The notes under the pieces: model-generated
The model's input: the letters and a program-made list of their open reading frames with translations, nothing else
What the model was told of the DNA's origin: nothing
Databases searched by the model: none
Part shown: piece by piece, positions 42,194 through 51,710 of the stretch
Layout: each line of letters starts with the position of its first letter
Position numbering within the stretch: position 1 is the first letter of the stretch
Program-made: the position numbers and the translations under genes
Assembly (NCBI GenBank): GCA_964441945.1
Contig: CAYTWB010000014.1
Location: 1 to 64,000, forward strand
DNA from: JADGQM01 sp964441945
GTDB taxonomy: Bacteria; Desulfobacterota; Syntrophobacteria; Syntrophobacterales; Syntrophobacteraceae
DNA: 64,000 bases
Direction of reading: 5' to 3'

Positions 42194-45100
42194 TCAAGCC
42201 GTTGACGGGTCATCCGGCATCGGCAACATATCGACCAACTGGTATGTGCGGGATTCGGATACCAGTTCCGCAGGCAGTTTGTAGTCCGCGAAGAGCGCCT
42301 CATAGGCGACGGCCCCGGAAATGAGCACATCGAACTGGTAGCCGAGTATGTCCGGCATGGTGCAACTTGCCGTGACCCCGCATCTTATGACAATGCAAAC
42401 GCGGTCTGCGTAATCGGCATACTTCAATGCGGGCCCAACTATCCCCAGGGACACCCCTCCAGTCACGGCGCCCAGGGGGATCGCCAGAATCGCCAGGGTA
42501 CGCAGGCCCCAGGCAACCACCCAGTTCAGCCAGTCGATCAGCACATCAAGGTCAAGTGGATTGAACTTCCCCTCCGTTGCCCGATAGACCAGAGAGATGG
42601 CGCTCGTTCCAAATACACCGTTTTCATCAGCGCTGTTCAGTGCATATTCGTAGTTTTCTATGGGCCGCGTGATACTGAGCAGCACGAAGCTGGGCTGGTG
42701 TCCCTGACCGAAGGCGTTGGGAGAGCGAGCCTCTTTACCGATGGCCTCTTTGTTGAGGGCTTCGACACAAAGATTCTCGAGACTGATCCTGGCGCGAGTC
42801 CATTGCGCCAGGTAGTATTCCTTGTATGCACCCTCAAACTTACTTTTCAGAGCGGCTTTCGACTGCTCCTTGCCCATGTTCAAGTAACCATCCTGCTTCA
42901 GGCTTGCCGGTTTGAGCCGGCTCAACAGCTCCTTCTCCGATGCCGGCACAAACTTGAAGAATTCAGCGTCGCACTTGGCCCTGGACAGCAGAAACTTCTT
43001 TCCATCCCTGTAGAGGACGAGAGGCAGCACCGTCCAAGACCCGGTAAGCTTGTCAAAAATCGTGATCAGCAAGTCGGCAGCCTTTGTCAAAATCCAGGCG
43101 AGCTTTGAAACAGCCCACACAAAGATCCATATGACCGGACTGAACAGCCATGCCAGGAGTTGAAATACCGGTCGCACCGTCCAGCTCAAAGCCGTGTCAA
43201 CCAGGGAAAGGAAATAATCAAGCGCATACCAGAAGCTGCCCGACCAGTCCGGATCATAGTCCTCACGCCTGACTTCGGGATATTTCTTTGATTCCTCCTT
43301 GAAATCCTGTACGGTCTCCTTGATCTTCCTGGCCTGTTCCTTGATCTTGTCCTCCAACATGGTCTCCCCGACCATGGTCTTATAGACTTCAAACCTCGCA
43401 TCTCTTGCCTCGCGAATCGACTTGAGCTCCTCTTTCATTTTTCCAACGGAACTCAGCAGTTCATCAATCCTCAGCTCCTGTCTTTCCGCCTCGGGCAGGT
43501 TTCTCAGGGCATCGGCCCACTTGTCGATCCACAATTCATGCTTTTCGTACAGTTGGTCAATCTGTTTGGAGAGGTTGACAAAGGCTTCATCGTTGCTCAG
43601 TTCCTTGAGAGCCGCTTCCGCCTGTTCAGTCGTCATGCCTGCGATGCGTGTTTCGAGGTCACGCATCTTGGTGAGCCATTCCTGTATAATCGCTTCGTCC
43701 GTTGCGTTCCGCAAGTACTCCGCACCTGGTCCATGAAGCTCTTCCATGGCGCTTTTGACTTCCCCTCGGATTGCCTGCGATTTCTCATCAAGGGACTTGA
43801 TCTCATCATCGATTTTCTTACTATCTTCGGTAAGCTTTTCACTGGCCTTCTTTGCTTCGGTCAGATCCGATTCGTTCTTGCTGTAAGTCTCTTTTGTTTG
43901 AGTCCATGTCGATTCGTTTGACTTCAATGCGTTCAGATCGTCCTGCTGTTTGCCGATCTCACCGCCAAGCGCAGCGCTCTGTCTCTGACTGCTCTTGAGC
44001 TGCCTGTCTGTTTCGTTGTATGCATCGACGGTTGATTTCCATGTCGATTCCTGCTGCTTCAATGTACCCAACTCATCCTGCTGCGTGCCGATCTCGCCCT
44101 CAAGCGCGGTGCTCTGTCTCTGACTGCTCTTGAGCTGCCTGTCTGTTTCCCGGTACGTATCGACGGTTGATTTCCATGTCGATTCCTGCTGCTTCAATGC
44201 GCTCAACTCATCCTGCTTTCCGCTGATTTCACCGCCAAGCGTGGCGCTCTTACCCCGCTTGCCCACCAGGTTCTGCTGGTCCTTCCTGAACACTTCCACC
44301 GTCTGCTGCCAGGCGGGTTGGTTCTGCTTAAGTCCCTTCATGGATTCCTGTGTCTTGACCATTTTCGATTCGAGAACCGTTTGTTCCTTTTGCTTTGCCG
44401 CAAGGGTCTCTTTATTGCTTTCAAATGTCTCTACTGTATCCGTCCATTTGGCCTTATCCCGGTTCAGCCTCTCGATGGTCTGCTCTGTTTCGGTGATTTT
44501 CTCTCCAAGGGCCGTTATTTCCTCTTTTTTTGTCAACACTGCCCTCTGGTTCTCCTCGAACGACCTGACAACTTCATTCAGCGTGCCCTGTTCTTGTTCG
44601 AGCCGGCCGATCTTCTCTTCAATCCCTTTCTTGTCCTGGGGCGACAATCCCTCGGCTTCCAGCAGCTTCTTCTGTTCCTCGATCTCCCGGGTAATCGTCT
44701 TGATCCTGTCGGCCGCATTGTCGGCCTGGAGTTTGGTGCTGTTTAGGGTTGTTTCAAGTTTTCGGATCTCTTCCTCGATCGTTTTCTTCTCTTTTTGGGC
44801 CTGCTTGATAGCCTGATCGGCATCATCTATCTTCTTCAGCCCCGCGGCAGCCTCGCCCGCCTGCCCCTCGGTCTGCGTCAGTTTGTCCTGGAGCCTCTTT
44901 ATCGTATCGTCGAGATTTTTCTTCGTATTATTCAGCTCATCCAGAAGCAGCTGTGTTTCATCGATTTCCTTAAGACCTGCCATCGCCTTATCGGCTTGAT
45001 CCTTTGTCCTTTGTATCCTTTCTTCTAGCTGTCTGATCGCATCGTCCAGCTCTTTCTTATCCTTTTCGAGACCTTTGATGATCCCATCGGTCTCTTTCAT

Positions 45101-47802
45101 CTTATTCAGTCCGGCTTCGGCCTCCTTGAACCGGCCCTCGGTGTCTGTCAGGGCTTTGTCGAGCTCCAGGATCTCATCGTCCAGCTCTTTCTTGTCCTTC
45201 TCGAGCCCTTTGATGAAACGATCCCTTTCTCCTATCTTATCCAGCCCGGCTTCGGCCTCTTTGAACCGGCCCTCGGTGTCTTTCAGGGCTTCGTCGAGCT
45301 TCAGGATCTCATCGTCCAGCTCTTTNNNNNNNNNNNNNNNNNNNNNNNNNNNNNNNNNNNNNNNNNNNNNNNNNNNNNNNNNNNNNNNNNNNNNNNNNNN
45401 NNNNNNNNNNNNNNNNNNNNNNNNNCCTCGGTGTCTTTCAGGGCTTCGTCGAGCTTCAGGATCTCATCGTCCAGCTCTTTTTTGTCCTTCTCGAGCCCTT
45501 TGATAAAACGATCCCTTTCTCCTATCTTTTCCAGCCCGGCTTCGGCCTCCTTGAACCGGCTCTCGGTTTCCCTAAGGGTCTGCTCAAGTCTTTTGATCGC
45601 GTCATCGGCCGTTTTCTTCTGGTTCTTGATATCGAGTAAAGCCTTTCTTTGAGCCGCCATCTCTTCCACATTCTTCTTCAGCCCGCTGAAGGCCTTCTCC
45701 GCCTTCTCCTTCAGAGCATCGGCGGTCTTCTGGAGAGTCGCCAGTCCAGGCTTCACTTTGTCCATCGCACCTTCAAGAAGGGCCTTGGCCCGCCTGACGG
45801 CTTGTTCCGGCAGGTTGGCAACCATTTTCTCCAGGTATTCCTTAAGCCCGCGCTTTCCTGTGTCGATAGCCTTTTCCAGATACTTCTCTCCGAAGAGGAA
45901 GATCAGCTCGATAAATGCCGCCACAAGATTTTCCACAAAGCGCTTGTAGGCCTTGTCATGCAGTTTCAGGGAGGTCTTGAAAGCTTGTGCCGCAAGATTC
46001 GAATACTTCAGGAAATAGGGAACGGAGAGCAGCCTTGCATCCACTTTTTCCTTGTTTGCGTCAAGCTCTTTCGAGTCATTAACGGTCAGGTAATCCAAAA
46101 CCGCCTTGGTGAATTCGTCCGCCTTGTCCGCCAAAGTGGATTCTATACTGCGATCCAGTTCCTTGCTTCTCAGAAGAATGTCCTGCAGCTGTTTCTCGAT
46201 CTGTTTCGGGATGCGAATCTCGGGGTCAATTTGAAACGTGCCTTCGCCTCCTCCTTCGCCGGCGGCATCATGAGGGGGGATTTTCAGTTCGTAGCCACTC
46301 TTGTCATCGATGTATTTTCCCTTGGACTCGGTCTCTTGCGGCCCCAAGAGCCAGGTCACATCCTTGATCGGCTTTTCCGAAAAGACCACATCTTCCCCGG
46401 GGCCTTTGAAGAAGTACGCGGCAGGCCTTATGAAAAGTGTGCCTCCCGACTCGAACAGTTCCTCGATGCTGGAGAGCTCATCAGGCTCGATGGGGATCGG
46501 CTCCTTGTCGACAAAGTAGGGTTTTTTCTGCAGTTTGATCAGGAGAGAAGGCAACAGGGGAATCTTGACCGGTTCTTCGAGCTTCTTCTTCTCCGGGGTT
46601 TTTCTCTTTGTTTCAACATAGATCTCCAGTTTCTCCACGTACTTCTTTCCCGGTTCAAAGAAGAGCTCCGGGGGGAAGTATTTGAAGGTGAGCTCTCCGT
46701 TTTCATCGGTTGTTCCGGTTGAGGGGTCACATCTTCCGCCCAGTGCCGCCTCTTTGTCCTTTGCCGGATACTGCCATGATATCTTGAGCTGTTGGGCCGG
46801 CTTGCTCCACGCGAGCCCACCATAGGTCAGCCGGAGCCTCAGATCCACTCCCTTCTCGTGATTATCCTTGTCTGCACGGATCGGCAGCTCCGGTTCCGCT
46901 ATCTCCGTTTTGATTCTGCCGGGAACAAAGTGTAGCGGTATCCTCTCCTGAGCCACAAACTTGGCATCTTCCGTCTTTTTGATAACCCGGTTCTTCTGCC
47001 GGCCGACGATCGTGCCCTTGGGCCACCCATGGACCCGGATAAAGGAATCAAACGGCGGTGGAGGCAGCTTGCGAAGCTCCGGGGTTTCGCTTGGGAGCGC
47101 TGCCGCAGAGTACCAATCGGTCTCTATCTGAGGGTCCTTCGGATCCTTAAGTTCCCAGGGGCGCGGAACCGGGTCCAGGACCTCGATGTCTATCTCAACC
47201 TCACCGGAAAGCAGCTCTTCTTTGGGAGCAAGGAAGTGACTGAACTGGTAGTCGTCTGTCTTGACTTCCCACTTCGAGGTCCCATGCTCCCATTCCTCGA
47301 CATCCAACCTCAATCGAAAGCCGCTTTCCCCGTCGGCCACGACTTCAACGGGCTGGTCCTTTGAAACCGGCGCACCTTTGACATCCAGCGCCCAGCTCTT
47401 CCAGCCGATTCGCAGAAGGGCCACCCTGACTCGGCACCTGGCCTTCTGTTTAACCGGCTGGGCAGTCTTGCCTTTCGCCTTGGGGGCGGCCTCGACGGTG
47501 ACCACATACTCCTTCTTGATCAGCTCCGGGAAATAGGGTTCCTTGATCAACGCCGGATTGACGGTGGTGTCAAACAATGCGTTCGGACCGTCACCTCGCT
47601 TGTTCCACACCTTCAGTAGTTCAGGCTCTTTCGGCCGGCCCTTCAGCTTCGAATCCACGACAATCGAACTCGGATCGACTTCCTGAGAACCGGAGAAATC
47701 GAGCCGAAGGCGGACCGTCTGTTTTTCATAGTTTCCTTCCCCGGTTGTGGGATCAGGGAGGATCTTGACAAGCGGTAAATCCTTTTCCGGGGTACCTGGC
47801 AT
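42194..47802 (-). CDS. Giant coiled-coil membrane protein, interrupted by an assembly gap
   Basis: The two frames either side of 100 N bases (45326-45425) belong to one gene of about 1,830 or more residues. The N-terminal 550 residues (from 47802) are mixed alpha/beta without a signal peptide, with several beta-sandwich-like stretches such as VRLRLDFSGSQEVDPSS and TGTTDENGELTFKYFPPELF. A helical region leads to more than 700 residues of coiled coil built from 45-residue repeats (GLEKDKKELDDEILKLDEAL type, then QESTWKSTVDTY type). Near the end are strongly hydrophobic helices (PVFQLLAWLFSPVIWIFVWAV and later LRTLAILAIPLGAVTGGVSL). It may be a membrane-tethered filament or scaffold. No SMC head or ATPase motif is visible. 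Confidence 0.62.
43906..44222 (-). repeat. 135 bp (45-codon) tandem repeats in the coiled-coil gene, older block
   Basis: The phrase ATGTCGATTC recurs at 43906, 44041 and 44176, exactly 135 bases apart. The units encode QESTWKSTVDTYRETDRQL, then KSSQRQSTALEGEIG and similar. The period is the same as in the younger block at 45134-45560, though the encoded sequence differs, so the whole rod seems built on one repeat length. Confidence 0.75.
45134..45560 (-). repeat. 135 bp (45-codon) near-identical tandem repeats around the gap
   Basis: The phrase GCCCTCGGTGTCT recurs at 45134, 45269 and, just after the N run, near 45425. The units encode DRFIKGLEKDKKELDDEIL with KDTEGRFKEAEAGLDKIGE. The copies are nearly identical in nucleotide sequence, which would explain why the assembly failed here. 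The true copy number is unknown. Confidence 0.8.
45326..45425. other. Assembly gap of 100 N
   Basis: A run of exactly 100 N, the conventional placeholder for a scaffold gap of unknown size. The reading frames on its two sides differ, so the true length is not 100. With one 135 bp repeat unit between the flanking phrases, the missing part would be about 80 bases plus any multiple of 135. Confidence 0.95.
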
Positions 47803-47834
47803 TTGAGGCCTCGCGATTCCTGGCTAAGTACAGC

Positions 47835-47971
47835 TCCGCACAAATAAGTGTCCGAATTCCCCCATTCGTCATACCGGCAGGTTTCAGACCGGTATCCAGG
47901 AAGCATTTCTGGATTCCGGCCAACAGCATGCCGGAACGACGGCCAGGGTTATGATCACTTAATTCTGCGGC
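47835..47971. repeat. Dispersed palindromic element, copy 4 (best preserved)
   Basis: The left end TCCGCACAAATAAGTG pairs imperfectly with the right end, which reads AGCCGCAGAATTAAGTG when reverse-complemented. The core has CGTCATACCGGCAGG and GCATGCCGGAACGACGG with GACCGGTATCCAGG / CTGGATTCCGG inside. At 137 bp with terminal inverted repeats and no gene, it has the form of a MITE. It separates the small TGA-containing gene from the giant coiled-coil gene. Confidence 0.78.
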
Positions 47972-48073
47972 TATCGTCTGCGGTGAGCGGCGTTTTGCTT
48001 TTTCCCGAATACGAATCCCGCTCACGGTGGATTCATACACCGCAATGGATTACCACGATTGCGGTCCGGGAAT

Positions 48074-48742
48074 TCAAACCAGCACCTCGATGATCAGCCG
48101 GGACAGGTCAAGCCGTACCGGCCCGCTTATCTGCTTGCCTTCTATGATGGTGGAGACTCTCACAGAGGCTTGTCCGGCAGTCAGTTGTGCGTCAGGGAAA
48201 GGAGGCCCGGCACGCACCTGGACGACTTTGAATCCTTCAACCATCTGGGCTTTACCCAGCACGAGCCATGAAACATCCGGCCCTTCCGTTGAAAAGCTCA
48301 ACGCCTGGGTCAAACTCGATGTGTCCACTTCGGGTTTGTTGCAGCGAACCTGGCCATAGACCCACAAAATGTCCTCATTATCGGCCGCCAGTGTGGTTCT
48401 TGTAACCTGATTCCGATCCTGGGTCCGAATGTCCAGAGTGTACTCGGTCTTGTCTTCTTTCTCTTTCTGATCGCCGTTCCTGGAACCCAGTACGGCCTGG
48501 CTGATAGCAACCCCATTTACGAGTACCGTCACCACCGTTGCGATTCCCGCGCCCAGCCCCTGGGCAACCGTATCGGTGCGCAGTCAGTCCTCTGCCCGGC
48601 GCCAGTCACGAGCACAGTCATCGGAGAATGCCATGCCCGCCAGTATCACAACGAGCCATGGCACAAGGATCACACAAAGGAGTGAAGCAGCCCATGTGCG
48701 TTGCAACCGGCGAATCGAGGTCGATGAAGGGTATCTTTTCAT
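48074..48742 (-). pseudogene. Small membrane protein with in-frame TGA at codon 53
   Basis: One frame runs from ATG at 48742 to 48074 with a single in-frame TGA at 48586-48584. Before it: MKRYPSSTSIRRLQRTW, a hydrophobic segment SLLCVILVPWLVVILAG, then DDCARDWRRAED. After it: LRTDTVAQGLG, a second hydrophobic stretch IATVVTVLVNGVAISQAV and about 130 soluble residues to the stop. The TGA position looks like a Cys site paired with the Cys ten residues earlier. Eighteen bases past the TGA is the hairpin GCCCAG-GGG-CTGGGC. The start overlaps the upstream stop (TGATG). It is either a nonsense mutation of a Cys codon, a sequencing error, or a selenocysteine codon; I favour the first two. No family is recognised. 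Confidence 0.55.
48551..48565 (-). other. Perfect hairpin 18 bases after the in-frame TGA
   Basis: GCCCAG at 48565-48560 (minus strand) pairs with CTGGGC at 48556-48551 around GGG. The apical G lies about 25 bases from the TGA, within the 16-37 range described for bacterial SECIS elements. Such short GC hairpins also arise by chance in GC-rich DNA. Confidence 0.35.
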
Positions 48743-49359
48743 CACTGGGAATCTCCCGTGAACAGGGTGACGCTCGGGATGGTTGGGTTTCTCATGATCA
48801 CGTACGAGGACAGTGTACTGATCACAAGGGTCTTGAACATGAAGTCGAACTGGGTGAAGCCTTTCGCGTAGAGGTAGTTTGAAACCAAGAAGGGCATGGC
48901 CAGGCCGATCCCGAGCCGAACGAGAGGCGGGACCCTGGTGCGAATTCCCTGGATGGGCATGAGCAGCCGGTCTATTGCACTTCGGAAGACGATAAGCAGC
49001 AGGGGAAGAAGTATGATGCCGGCACAGGTCTTATAGTCGGGCTGCGTTTCGGCCATTCCCGAATACCAGTACCACGCACCGGATAAGGTCCCGCAGCCGC
49101 CCATCGTAATGATGTCCCAGATGCGCTGACCCCACTGTGGAATATGCCTCACCTGTTCCGCAGCCCGCTTCACACTGGCGGCCATCTGGATTTCCGGCTG
49201 ATCGATCGAAACCCCGCCGGCAGGTTTCTCCTCGGTAGCGGCCGAGGTGGTTTGAAGACCGGATCGCACCCCGGCTATCGCTGCTCCGCAGTTGCTGCAA
49301 AATTTTGCATTCGATGGAAGGGTTTTGCTGCAGTTCGGGCAGAGAACCGTGTTCTCCAT
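48742..49359 (-). CDS. Zinc-ribbon membrane protein
   Basis: A 205-residue protein with an N-terminal zinc ribbon (CPNCSKTLPSNAKFCSNCG, residues 7-25), a soluble linker, and three or four hydrophobic helices after residue 85 (CAGIILLPLLLIVFRSAI, LVRLGIGLAMPFLVSNYLY, TLVISTLSSYVIM). It resembles the many zinc_ribbon_2/DUF-type bacterial membrane proteins without a defined role. It starts 20 bases after the beta-propeller gene, and its stop overlaps the next start (TGATG). It is the third zinc-ribbon membrane protein in this minus-strand run. Confidence 0.68.
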   Translation of the reverse strand: MENTVLCPNCSKTLPSNAKFCSNCGAAIAGVRSGLQTTSAATEEKPAGGVSIDQPEIQMAASVKRAAEQVRHIPQWGQRIWDIITMGGCGTLSGAWYWYSGMAETQPDYKTCAGIILLPLLLIVFRSAIDRLLMPIQGIRTRVPPLVRLGIGLAMPFLVSNYLYAKGFTQFDFMFKTLVISTLSSYVIMRNPTIPSVTLFTGDSQ

Positions 49360-49379
49360 AGTCAGGACTCCTTTCGGCT

Positions 49380-50390
49380 TTACGGCATCCCGGAGGGAGT
49401 GATCCTTGTCACCCCGTCCTCTGTGCCAAGCCAGTAGATGCCATCGCTATCCTGAAGCATCTCTTTGACTTCCCACCCTGACAGACCATCCCCGGGGGTA
49501 AACACTCTCCATGTGGTCCCGTTCGAAACAGCGATTCCATCGTATTCCGACCCGAACCACAGGCACCCGTCACAATCTTCAAAGATTGACCGGACCTTTT
49601 CACCCGCCAGGCCGTCGCCGCGCGTCAGGCTTGTCCATGTGCCGTCAGCCAGCCGCGTGGCGCCGCCCCGGCTTCCAAAGCCGGTGGCAAACCAGATCGC
49701 ACCGTGGTGATCCTGGAGGATCGCGTTGACCGAATTGTGGGCCAGTCCATCACGGCTCGTGTAAGGGCGCCACACCTTGCCGTCGAAGCTCGCCAGACTA
49801 CCCTGGGTGGGAGACGATGAACCGAGCCAGATGATCCCGTCGCGATCCTGATAGAGCACATCCACCGGGCCGCTTCCCGCTCCCTTGTCGGTCGTGAGAG
49901 GGTGCCAGGTTCGACCATCGTAGCGGAAAACGCCCTGCTCGGTTCCCGCCCAAATGGCGCCCTCGCGGTCTTCAAGAAGGGACATGGCCGGTCCGGGAGG
50001 AAAGCCCTCCTCTCGTGAACAGGTTTCCCGGACCCCGCCCACGCAGCGCGATACGCCCGCACTGTGAGCGATCCACAGATCACCGCCGGTTCCTATCAGA
50101 AGATCGCTGACGTATTTCATCTCCGGAAGGCCGGTCGGCAGGGGAAGCAAGCGCCCCGTTGGGCGATCGATTGCCATGAGGCCATCCTTCCCGCCGGCCC
50201 AGACCACATCCCCCTGCAAGGCCAGTGCGGACACTTCATGAGGCGGCCGGATGATGCTCCACCCGGGCGGCAGATCCCGGTCATGAGGGACCTGCCTGAT
50301 CAAAACGGTCAGCCCTGCGACCAGGACTATCCCGGCGATGAACTGGAGAATCCCCATGGCAAATGACCGGACGCTTTGCATGCTGCTCAT
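49380..50390 (-). CDS. Membrane-anchored seven-bladed beta-propeller (Reg_prop repeats)
   Basis: A 336-residue protein with one N-terminal membrane helix (MGILQFIAGIVLVAGLTVLI) and seven repeats of the two-component regulator propeller type, visible as VVWAGGKDGL, DLWIAHSAGV, AIWAGTEQGV, IIWLGSSSP, AIWFATGF, CLWFGSEYDG and IYWLGTEDGV. In hybrid two-component sensors this propeller senses oligosaccharides; here it stands alone without kinase or output domain. It would lie outside the cytoplasmic membrane. The ATG at 50390 is preferred over an upstream alternative that adds a non-conserved 32 residues. It is the first gene of the minus-strand run. Confidence 0.75.
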   Translation of the reverse strand: MSSMQSVRSFAMGILQFIAGIVLVAGLTVLIRQVPHDRDLPPGWSIIRPPHEVSALALQGDVVWAGGKDGLMAIDRPTGRLLPLPTGLPEMKYVSDLLIGTGGDLWIAHSAGVSRCVGGVRETCSREEGFPPGPAMSLLEDREGAIWAGTEQGVFRYDGRTWHPLTTDKGAGSGPVDVLYQDRDGIIWLGSSSPTQGSLASFDGKVWRPYTSRDGLAHNSVNAILQDHHGAIWFATGFGSRGGATRLADGTWTSLTRGDGLAGEKVRSIFEDCDGCLWFGSEYDGIAVSNGTTWRVFTPGDGLSGWEVKEMLQDSDGIYWLGTEDGVTRITPSGMP

Positions 50391-50864
50391 TTCCGGCCCC
50401 AACCCTCCGTCGCGGTGTGCTTGAAAAAGTGGCCACTGGTTTGCCGAAAACGCTTTTATCGGTAAGTTCCTGGATACAAGGTCCATCTCCGATCGGGCTT
50501 AGAATCGGAGTACGGTGTGTTTCAGCGGTGTGATTTTCGTTACCAGTTTAGAGAACGGGAAATGACCCCGCTCAAAGAGAAGCGGGTTCGGAACATCAGG
50601 CTTAATTGGCCACCAGAGCGGGAACCCGAGCTCATCGGGGAATCCGATACCGTACAATTCTTGACATTTTTGCCTGCCTTTGACAAGTGCAATGTTCGGG
50701 TTTTCATTGCACCCGACTTGACGAGCAGGAGTGTCTCCTATAGGCTAATAGATCAATGGATTTATCGGGACTGCCTTGACCGTTTCCCTTTTTGATCACG
50801 GATCGGCTGAGGATCGAGGTACCCGGTGAGTCATGGCAAGCTTGACGAATGGAAGGGACATCTA
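50391..50864. other. Divergent intergenic region
   Basis: Lies between the propeller gene (minus) and the deacetylase-like gene (plus). A frame of 92 codons at 50517-50795 has no recognisable features, and I do not call it. TTGACA at 50662 lacks a good -10. The promoters of both flanking operons must lie here, but I cannot place them. Confidence 0.5.
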
Positions 50865-51710
50865 ATGGTTGGCCGCTCATCCCCACCCTTAGACGATTTC
50901 GGACTGACAGCCCGCTATCGCCCACGCCGGTATTCGGCCCTCTGGGAACAGCCACAGCAGGATTGGCGCGAAAAGCTGGCATCCGCTCTCGAATGCAACC
51001 CCGGCGATTCACCTCCAGGATTTTTCTTCCGAGCGGACGACATCGGGTCAGGTGGAAGACACTTCCACGCTCTTTGCGAGCTTTTTCGCCGTCATAACAC
51101 ACCCCTGGCGATGGCTGTCGTCCCGGCCTGGTTGACCGCTGCAAGGATAGAGCTGCTTTTTGCCGCAGCACCCCTGGAGGAATCTCTCTGGGGCTGGCAT
51201 CAGCATGGATGGCGGCACATCAACCTGCAGCAGGCAGGACGCAAGTCGGAATTCGGCGATCAGAGGCCCATTGAAAAGCAGTGGCAAGACATCAGCCAGG
51301 GTTCAAAGAAGATGACCAAGGTTTTCGGGAACCGGTCTATTCCCGTATTCACTCCGCCCTGGAACAGGTTGTCGACCGCTACCTTGAAAGTTTTGAAGGA
51401 ATTGCATTTCAGGGCTGTTTCCCTGGACGGTCCTATGCCGGGCACGGTGAAGCATGGCGTTGGCTTTAAGAACCTGCGGATTCAGCTTGACCTGCACACC
51501 CGAAAAGAGAAAAACGGCGAAGCGGATTTCAATAACCTTCTGGGGGAATTGTGCGGTCTCATGACCCAAAAAGCGCCGGTCGGAATCATGCTCCATCACC
51601 AGCGCATGACTCTCTTTGCGTTCGAATTCCTCGATGAATTGTTGCATTGCTTCAAACACAAGCTTCATGCTCAGTGCTTGAGCTTTGAAGAACTCCTTGA
51701 AAATGAATAG
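50865..51710 (+). CDS. Polysaccharide deacetylase-like (NodB-fold) protein
   Basis: A 281-residue protein with the motifs of carbohydrate esterase/NodB-fold enzymes: FFFRADDIG near residue 55 (two metal-site Asp), WGWHQHGWRHINL (metal His pair), and FTPPWNRLS. The last part contains VGIMLHHQRMT, resembling the catalytic His motif. Substrates could be N-acetylated sugars, but relatives of the DUF2334 type have undefined substrates. The ATG at 50865 follows GGAAGGG; the upstream GTG extension is less likely. It overlaps the radical SAM gene by eight bases, so the two are probably coupled. Confidence 0.72.
   Translation: MVGRSSPPLDDFGLTARYRPRRYSALWEQPQQDWREKLASALECNPGDSPPGFFFRADDIGSGGRHFHALCELFRRHNTPLAMAVVPAWLTAARIELLFAAAPLEESLWGWHQHGWRHINLQQAGRKSEFGDQRPIEKQWQDISQGSKKMTKVFGNRSIPVFTPPWNRLSTATLKVLKELHFRAVSLDGPMPGTVKHGVGFKNLRIQLDLHTRKEKNGEADFNNLLGELCGLMTQKAPVGIMLHHQRMTLFAFEFLDELLHCFKHKLHAQCLSFEELLENE

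Noticed and set aside
43906..45560. CRISPR-like array suggested by regular 135-base spacing
   Set aside because: The repeats are contiguous, in one open reading frame, and encode a coiled coil; there are no unique spacers between short repeats and no cas genes.
42194..47802. SMC or Rad50 ATPase suggested by the long coiled coil
   Set aside because: No Walker A, Walker B or ABC signature is visible at either end, and the C-terminus is membrane-like.
50517..50795. A 92-codon plus-strand frame in the divergent promoter region
   Set aside because: No ribosome-binding site, no recognisable domain, and it occupies the space where the promoters of both flanking operons should lie.
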